A model generated the notes under the pieces. That model was given only the letters and a program-made list of their open reading frames with translations. It made no database searches and had not been told where the DNA came from. From Fidelibacterota bacterium (GTDB lineage Bacteria > Fidelibacterota > UBA2242 > JAFGTP01): 6,714 nucleotides of DNA. The stretch is taken from assembly GCA_021734005.1 (NCBI GenBank), contig JAIPJV010000117.1, positions 1 to 6,714 of the forward strand, given 5' to 3'. The position numbers and the translations under genes were made by a program. This document shows, one piece after another, positions 4,226 to 6,714 of the stretch (positions are counted from its first letter, which is position 1; each line of letters starts with the position of its first letter).

Positions 4226-6714
4226 TTATTTAGCTAAACTTGTGTCAATTTTACCAATTACCGTTCCCCATAATGAAACCTTGATTGAATCAGTTTTTAA
4301 CAGGCGGGATGAATTATTCTCCAAACCAGTGATATTCAATTTTGGTTTGACATACAATGAATCAGTAAAAAGATCAAACTTATCTTTATTCAATGTGATA
4401 CTATCCTGGAAAACTGTATTAGGCTGAAGCATAAGGTTCTTTACAAGTGTATCAGGCCGAATCTGAGATCCGTCTTTGAAATAATTGGTGTCTTTGGCTG
4501 CCAGAATATTGGCTGAACCACCAAAGTCAAAGCCATTATTTATAACATAACTGACTTTAACTGCATCCAGATTGTCAGGAATTTCAAAATCACTTTCTCT
4601 GGTGATTTCAGGATCCATTTCCAGAGTAGCATTTTCCTGAAATTCAATGATCAATGGAACATTTATTCTTAATTTACCTGTTACAAATTGGTTCTGACTA
4701 ACTGTGCCTTGACCAAAAACCTTTACACTTCCAAAAGCAACCAGTTTGTCGGGCTTGATATTGAGTAAATCTTCTGCATTAGGAATGGTTACCTGCTTAG
4801 TAGTTGGGTCATCTGGCAAAACAGTGTGCATAACATGAATAGATTCAAAATCACCCTCCTCATTTGAGGCCTCCATAGTAAGGTCAATTTGAAATTGAAC
4901 TCCCACATTTGTATTGAGATCAAGGGTAATATTTACATCCTGGAGGTTGATACCGTCCAGCTCGTCTGGTAATGCACTAATTTCCTGCTCCGTAGAATCC
5001 AATTCCACCTTGACTGTATCAATATAGCCCTGGATTCGATCAAATTTTAAATTGCTAAGGGAAATATCTGCATCGATATTATTACCAAAATCCAGGGTCA
5101 TCTCTTCACTGGAAGGTATATTAACCCGGGAAATATAGGATACATATTGAGTAGAATCTCTATTTTTAAGATCCAATTCAATATTGTATTGGCTTAAATC
5201 CACAGTCTCCGTGTTAGCGCCTGTAGCTGTGAGATTGATTACACTTGAGAATGGATTACCATTGTCTTTCCTGACAATATTGGGAATATTTAGATCAATA
5301 TTGGCTTCGGCTCCCAGATTGTTTGTAAAATCGATAACCAGTTGGCCTTGACTGATCTCCGCTAATTCAAGTTTGTGATCTTCATCAATAGCAATTGAAT
5401 CACTTTCAATTATTGGCTCCCGATCAAATTTGCCAGTAACTTCATTAAATGTGATCTCAGAAACGTCGATATTCACATCAATAGAGTCCAGCAAATTATA
5501 TTCGCCAGGCTGATCTGAAGGAATTGTAACAGTTGCTGTATAACTGATGGCTTGGTCATCCTGAGTATCATAATTTTGTGGTCGAATTGTATAGTCGGCC
5601 AGGCTATTATTTTGCTGATTTATTTGAATTGAATTGTTACCGTTTTCTAGTTCAACACCGGTAATTGAGATAGGATTATCATTGCTATTGTAAATATCAT
5701 GTATTTGGATATCAATGGTAGGAAAAGTCTGGGAAGCGGCTGTATTTACCTGATTATCAACAGTAATGTTAAGATTACCGCTCAAGATAATAGCTTCTTT
5801 AACTTCTGCTTGTTCTGATGCTGTCACAATATCACCGCTTTCAACAATCGGTTCCTGGGCGATTATGCCCTTAAACTCCTGAAAAGTGATATCTGACTCA
5901 GTATTTTCTCCATACAGTGAAATATCAACCGATACGCTATCGTCATTTTGAATCGTGGCCATGTCATCGCCAGTTGATACTGTTTCAATGGTATAGCTGT
6001 AATCAATCTTTTGATCATTAAGAGGCATGACAATTGAATAACCATTAATATCTGTATCACTGGAATTATTCTGGGTATTGGCATCAATTGGAATATTCTC
6101 CTGAAAAGCAGTACCGGAAGGATCATAAAGATTGTCAATATTAAGATGAAGAACTGCATCAACACCCAGCTGATTACCAATATTTATGTTCAAATTACCG
6201 GAAAGAATTGTGGCTTCCTCAACTTTATTATCAGATTCTGTGAGTTGAATTGTATTGGATGTGTCAATTTCCTGAGGTGGAATTTTGGCAGTGGCTGACT
6301 CAACTGTCAAATTATTTGTCTCAACGCCAACATTAAATGATGAGTTGATCGCCTCGGAGGTGTCGACTGTTTCAGGTCTACTTCCACATAAAACACCTTC
6401 AATTTTTACAATTACATCACCCGGCAATTGTTTTCCAGACAGATCAATCGAGCGGGATTCACTTGTATCTGGCGTAATTCCCTGACTACCGTCATCTACC
6501 CATTCAGCAGACATACCGGAAAGTTCTAATGTATCACCATCAACCTCTTCACATAATTGGATTGTTATTGGTCGGCCCATTTCAACTACCAGGTCATTAT
6601 TAACAGTGATAACTATTTCTCCACTGGAAAAACTTGCATTCTGAAAGTTTGAAAATGTGATCGAACGATAAACAGGGGGGAAGCCGGCATCTTCAGGAAT
6701 TGTGGCAGTTTCAC
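4226..6714 (-). CDS. Large repetitive beta-rich envelope protein, 5' end beyond the window
   Basis: The frame is open to the right edge: 828 residues are visible, and the real start lies outside. An ATG at 6578-6580 is internal, because 44 in-frame codons without a stop precede it and continue the same repeat pattern. I do not recognise a named family. The chain is acidic and rich in Asn, Asp, Ser, Thr and Ile, with only two Cys and a few Trp, and is predicted to be almost all beta-strand. It consists of about six consecutive modules of ~140 residues, each opening with an EAxILSGNLNIxIxNQLG-like strand pair and closing with an ITFxEFxGxIxxEPIVES-like segment. No sortase, PEP-CTERM or type IX sorting signal is visible at the C-terminus, which ends SLAK, nor any transmembrane helix. 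A signal peptide would be in the unseen part. The gene is directly upstream of an outer-membrane barrel gene in the same unit, which suggests a periplasmic or surface role, perhaps adhesive or scaffolding. That role is inference. Confidence 0.85.
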   Translation of the reverse strand, partial: ETATIPEDAGFPPVYRSITFSNFQNASFSSGEIVITVNNDLVVEMGRPITIQLCEEVDGDTLELSGMSAEWVDDGSQGITPDTSESRSIDLSGKQLPGDVIVKIEGVLCGSRPETVDTSEAINSSFNVGVETNNLTVESATAKIPPQEIDTSNTIQLTESDNKVEEATILSGNLNINIGNQLGVDAVLHLNIDNLYDPSGTAFQENIPIDANTQNNSSDTDINGYSIVMPLNDQKIDYSYTIETVSTGDDMATIQNDDSVSVDISLYGENTESDITFQEFKGIIAQEPIVESGDIVTASEQAEVKEAIILSGNLNITVDNQVNTAASQTFPTIDIQIHDIYNSNDNPISITGVELENGNNSIQINQQNNSLADYTIRPQNYDTQDDQAISYTATVTIPSDQPGEYNLLDSIDVNIDVSEITFNEVTGKFDREPIIESDSIAIDEDHKLELAEISQGQLVIDFTNNLGAEANIDLNIPNIVRKDNGNPFSSVINLTATGANTETVDLSQYNIELDLKNRDSTQYVSYISRVNIPSSEEMTLDFGNNIDADISLSNLKFDRIQGYIDTVKVELDSTEQEISALPDELDGINLQDVNITLDLNTNVGVQFQIDLTMEASNEEGDFESIHVMHTVLPDDPTTKQVTIPNAEDLLNIKPDKLVAFGSVKVFGQGTVSQNQFVTGKLRINVPLIIEFQENATLEMDPEITRESDFEIPDNLDAVKVSYVINNGFDFGGSANILAAKDTNYFKDGSQIRPDTLVKNLMLQPNTVFQDSITLNKDKFDLFTDSLYVKPKLNITGLENNSSRLLKTDSIKVSLWGTVIGKIDTSLAK
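4229..6640 (-). repeat. Six tandem ~140-residue modules within the large protein
   Basis: Aligning the start motif by eye gives modules at 6640-6224, 6223-5804, 5803-5372, 5371-4961, 4960-4571 and 4570-4229, that is 139, 140, 144, 137, 130 and 114 residues. Start motifs are NASFSSGEIVITVNNDL, VEEATILSGNLNINIGNQLG, VKEAIILSGNLNITVDNQVN, LELAEISQGQLVIDFTNNLG, LDGINLQDVNITLDLNTNVG and LDAVKVSYVINNGFDFGG. Closing motifs include ITFQEFKGIIAQEPIVES, ITFNEVTGKFDREPIIES and LKFDRIQGYIDTVKVELDS. Another closing segment, SITFSNFQ, precedes the first listed module, so the array continues beyond the right edge. Modules two and three are the most alike in protein but differ at many silent positions, including TCC versus AGC for the same Ser, so the duplication is old. 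The last module is shorter and diverged, as expected for a terminal cap. Confidence 0.7.

Noticed and set aside
4161..4427. Plus-strand open frame of 88 codons
   Set aside because: It spans the junction of the two minus-strand envelope genes on the wrong strand and has no features of its own.
5863..6180. Hydrophobic 105-codon open frame in another minus-strand frame
   Set aside because: The apparent hydrophobic, Met/Ile-rich composition is a frame-shift by-product of the Asn/Asp/Ile-rich repeat protein, whose own frame shows the module pattern through this stretch.
6285..6485. Plus-strand open frame of 66 codons
   Set aside because: Antisense to a repeat module of the large protein, with no independent support.
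6578..6580. ATG as the true start of the large protein
   Set aside because: The frame continues open to the right edge with a residue pattern (ITFSNF and then a strand pair) that matches the module skeleton, and no ribosome binding site precedes this ATG.

Overview
This AT-rich window looks like chromosomal sequence from a Gram-negative bacterium, most likely of the Fibrobacterota-Chlorobiota-Bacteroidota (FCB) superphylum or a neighbouring phylum such as Calditrichota, Marinimicrobia or Cloacimonadota. That placement is an inference. It rests on a FadL/PorV-like outer-membrane protein, a very large acidic exported-type beta-repeat protein encoded next to it, low GC content and A/T-rich ribosome binding sites. 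No marker gene is present to fix the taxon.

Layout from left to right: 1-285 is an AT-rich stretch that may hold the last codons of a plus-strand gene ending at 51. At 286-1075 a two-gene minus-strand unit encodes a YjbQ/UPF0047 protein followed, one base after its stop, by a small membrane-anchored or secreted orphan protein that appears to start at TTG. At 1076-1161 is a short divergent promoter region. At 1162-2301 a plus-strand gene encodes a complete class I glycerate kinase (GarK/GlxK family). The 562-base convergent gap at 2302-2863 is a patchwork of short tandem repeats of several kinds (7-, 8- and 8/9-nt units) and ends in a clear intrinsic terminator that serves the minus-strand genes. 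At 2864-4213 and 4226-6714 two minus-strand genes lie 12 bases apart: a giant repeat protein (828 residues visible, its start lies beyond the right edge) and, downstream of it, a signal-peptide-bearing FadL/PorV-type outer-membrane beta-barrel.

The glycerate kinase and YjbQ genes are ordinary housekeeping or metabolic genes. The part most worth attention is the right half. The large protein is built of at least six consecutive modules of about 140 residues with a conserved skeleton, and I do not recognise it as a named family. Its close coupling to an outer-membrane barrel suggests that the two act together at the cell envelope. The intergenic patchwork of microsatellite-like arrays is the second notable feature.
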